Assembly (NCBI GenBank): GCA_023436515.1
Contig: JAEZIV010000357.1
Location: 1 to 15,934, forward strand
Length of the DNA stretch: 15,934 nucleotides
Source of the DNA: Bacillota bacterium
Lineage (GTDB): Bacteria > Bacillota > Clostridia > Acetivibrionales > DSM-1351
Reading direction: 5' to 3'
Below, piece by piece: positions 14,963-15,934 of this stretch. The first letter of the stretch is position 1. Each line of letters opens with the position of its first letter. The translations under genes and the position numbers were made by a program. The notes below the pieces were generated by a model. It was not told where the DNA came from. It saw only the letters and a program-made list of their open reading frames with translations, and ran no database searches.

Positions 14963-15577
14963 ATGTCAGAGAAGTTGTCAAATTTTTGGTATTATTACAA
15001 GTATCATGTTCTGGTTGGTTTGGTTGTTATTCTTATAGCAATACCCATAATCATACTGGCCGGAGGAGACACAGAGCCGGATATTCAAATCGGATATACT
15101 ACTGATGGAAGGCAAATAAGCGAGGAGGCTCAGGAACATGTCAATAAAGAGCTTCAAAAGGATATTCAGGATGTAAATGATGACGGCCTTAAAACTTTAG
15201 CCTTTGTACCCATGATGGGACAAAGGGTGGATGTGGAATTTTCAACAAGTGGTGTCCAAATTATGCTTATTGATGGCTACAACTTACAAAGATTTATGGA
15301 GCGTGGAGCCTTTGAACCCTTGGATGAGCTCGTTAAAAAGTTTAATATTGATATTGCCGGAGCTGATATGATAAAAGCAAAGCTTGAGGGACAGAGTGAT
15401 GAACATATCTATGCTCTGCCAATGAAAAAAATAAAATATCTTCTTGACCTCGGATTTCCGCCCGAAAACTACTATCTGGCAGTAAGAGTTGAATATGATA
15501 ATAATAAAACATCAAAAATAAAAAATGAAAATGCTTATGCAGTACTAGAAGAAATGCTCAAATACAAAGGGCAATAA
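14963..15577 (+). CDS. N-terminally membrane-anchored protein of unknown function
   Basis: The 204-residue protein has a short cytoplasmic aromatic N-terminus (KLSNFWYYYKY), one membrane helix at about residues 15-33 (VLVGLVVILIAIPIIILAGG), then an extracytoplasmic domain of about 170 residues. There is no lipobox cysteine and no small-residue cleavage site, so it is a signal anchor. The segment SGVQIMLIDGYNLQRFMERG followed by AFEPLDEL resembles the part of extracellular solute-binding proteins that reports the ligand pocket, but the protein is only about half the length of that family, so this is a faint similarity, not an assignment. A GAGGG lies about 12 nt before the ATG. It stands alone with its own promoter. 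Functional identity is unknown. Confidence 0.85.
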   Translation: MSEKLSNFWYYYKYHVLVGLVVILIAIPIIILAGGDTEPDIQIGYTTDGRQISEEAQEHVNKELQKDIQDVNDDGLKTLAFVPMMGQRVDVEFSTSGVQIMLIDGYNLQRFMERGAFEPLDELVKKFNIDIAGADMIKAKLEGQSDEHIYALPMKKIKYLLDLGFPPENYYLAVRVEYDNNKTSKIKNENAYAVLEEMLKYKGQ

Positions 15578-15617
15578 TATATGAATTTTTGCTGACTAGT
15601 TAAGTAGGGGATTAATA

Positions 15618-15626
15618 TGCTATAAT
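15618..15626 (+). promoter_or_regulatory. Extended -10 promoter of the last gene
   Basis: TGCTATAAT at 15618-15626 is a perfect TATAAT with a TGN extension and no clear -35. The leader to ATG 15667 is about 35 nt. Confidence 0.45.
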
Positions 15627-15666
15627 GGTTTTGTTTGATGAGTTTATTTCAGGAGGAGTATCATAC

Positions 15667-15934
15667 ATGGATTTAAGTATATTAATTCCTATATTAGCAA
15701 TAACTTTAATTTTTGGCCCTAAACTATTTAGCGAAATCAAGGATTATCTTCTTAAGAAGGAACAGATTAAGGCTGAGACTGAATTAAAAGCTGAGGCCTT
15801 GAGATTAAAAAATAGTCTTGAGCTTGAGAAGTTTATCAATTCCGGAAATGTATCTGCTTCAACCAATAGCTCGGCAAATAATGCTGCTCAGCAAACCAAC
15901 GTTAATGTTTATGAAAACAGTGACAGCCTGAATC
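15667..15934 (+). CDS. N-terminus of a small membrane-anchored coiled-coil protein, cut by the window end
   Basis: From ATG 15667, 8 nt after a strong AGGAGGAG (15651-15658), the frame stays open to the window end: 89 residues and no stop. The N-terminus is a single hydrophobic segment (LSILIPILAITLIFGPKLF, residues 3-21). A charged helix follows (about residues 22-55; KKEQIKAETELKAEALRLKN) with heptad-like spacing, probably a short coiled coil. Next comes a low-complexity stretch rich in Ser, Asn, Ala and Gln (about 56-80), a flexible linker. No catalytic motif is present in the visible part. The layout suits a membrane-tethered scaffold or adaptor; I do not recognise the family. Confidence 0.75.
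   Translation, partial: MDLSILIPILAITLIFGPKLFSEIKDYLLKKEQIKAETELKAEALRLKNSLELEKFINSGNVSASTNSSANNAAQQTNVNVYENSDSLN

Noticed and set aside
15560..15600. Possible terminator after the membrane-anchored protein gene
   Set aside because: The TTTTTG run is preceded by no stable stem.

Overview
The window is AT-rich, with strong AGGAGG-type ribosome binding sites, A/T-tailed hairpin terminators, a lipoprotein with a canonical lipobox, and many clostridial-looking exported and membrane proteins. This fits a Firmicute of class Clostridia, perhaps a mesophilic Ruminiclostridium-like anaerobe; the genus is an inference from protein style only. There are no rRNA or tRNA genes, CRISPR arrays or intact mobile elements. 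Almost everything is on the + strand; one exonuclease gene is on the - strand.

Layout. 1-210: C-terminus of a membrane protein. 482-1117: small lipoprotein of unknown role. 1313-2221: AraC-type regulator with a GyrI-like effector domain, preceded by two dyads. 2222-2732: gene-poor stretch with two doubtful short ORFs, a 23-bp-stem hairpin and a promoter bracketed by an inverted repeat. 2733-6573: two-gene operon of exported WG-repeat proteins, the second ending in a transglutaminase-like domain with a complete Cys-His-Asp triad. 6622-6661: terminator. 6773-7105: zinc ribbon plus DUF2007-type protein. 7267-9432: two-gene operon of a TIM-barrel sugar isomerase/epimerase and a Gfo/Idh/MocA dehydrogenase, behind a cluster of TTTGTAT half-sites. 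9448-9483: bidirectional terminator shared with the convergent DEDDh exonuclease (9458-10201, - strand). 10484-11935: nicotinate phosphoribosyltransferase (pncB, NAD salvage). 11954-12731: decayed GntR regulator/membrane/PH-like locus. 12964-14691: ABC half-exporter, with a 15-bp inverted repeat around its promoter. 14963-15577: membrane-anchored protein of unknown role. 15667 to the end: start of a small membrane/coiled-coil protein.

How the genes work together. The sugar isomerase and dehydrogenase probably act in sequence on a sugar, polyol or cyclitol, and their promoter region carries repeated half-sites suggesting a dedicated regulator. The two WG-repeat proteins are co-transcribed and both exported, so they probably act together at the cell surface or outside it. 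The other genes look like independent housekeeping or accessory units.

No defence system, prophage or secondary-metabolite cluster is visible. The best leads are the WG/transglutaminase pair with its dyad-bracketed promoter, the symmetric regulatory sites upstream of the sugar operon and of the ABC exporter, and the decayed GntR locus.
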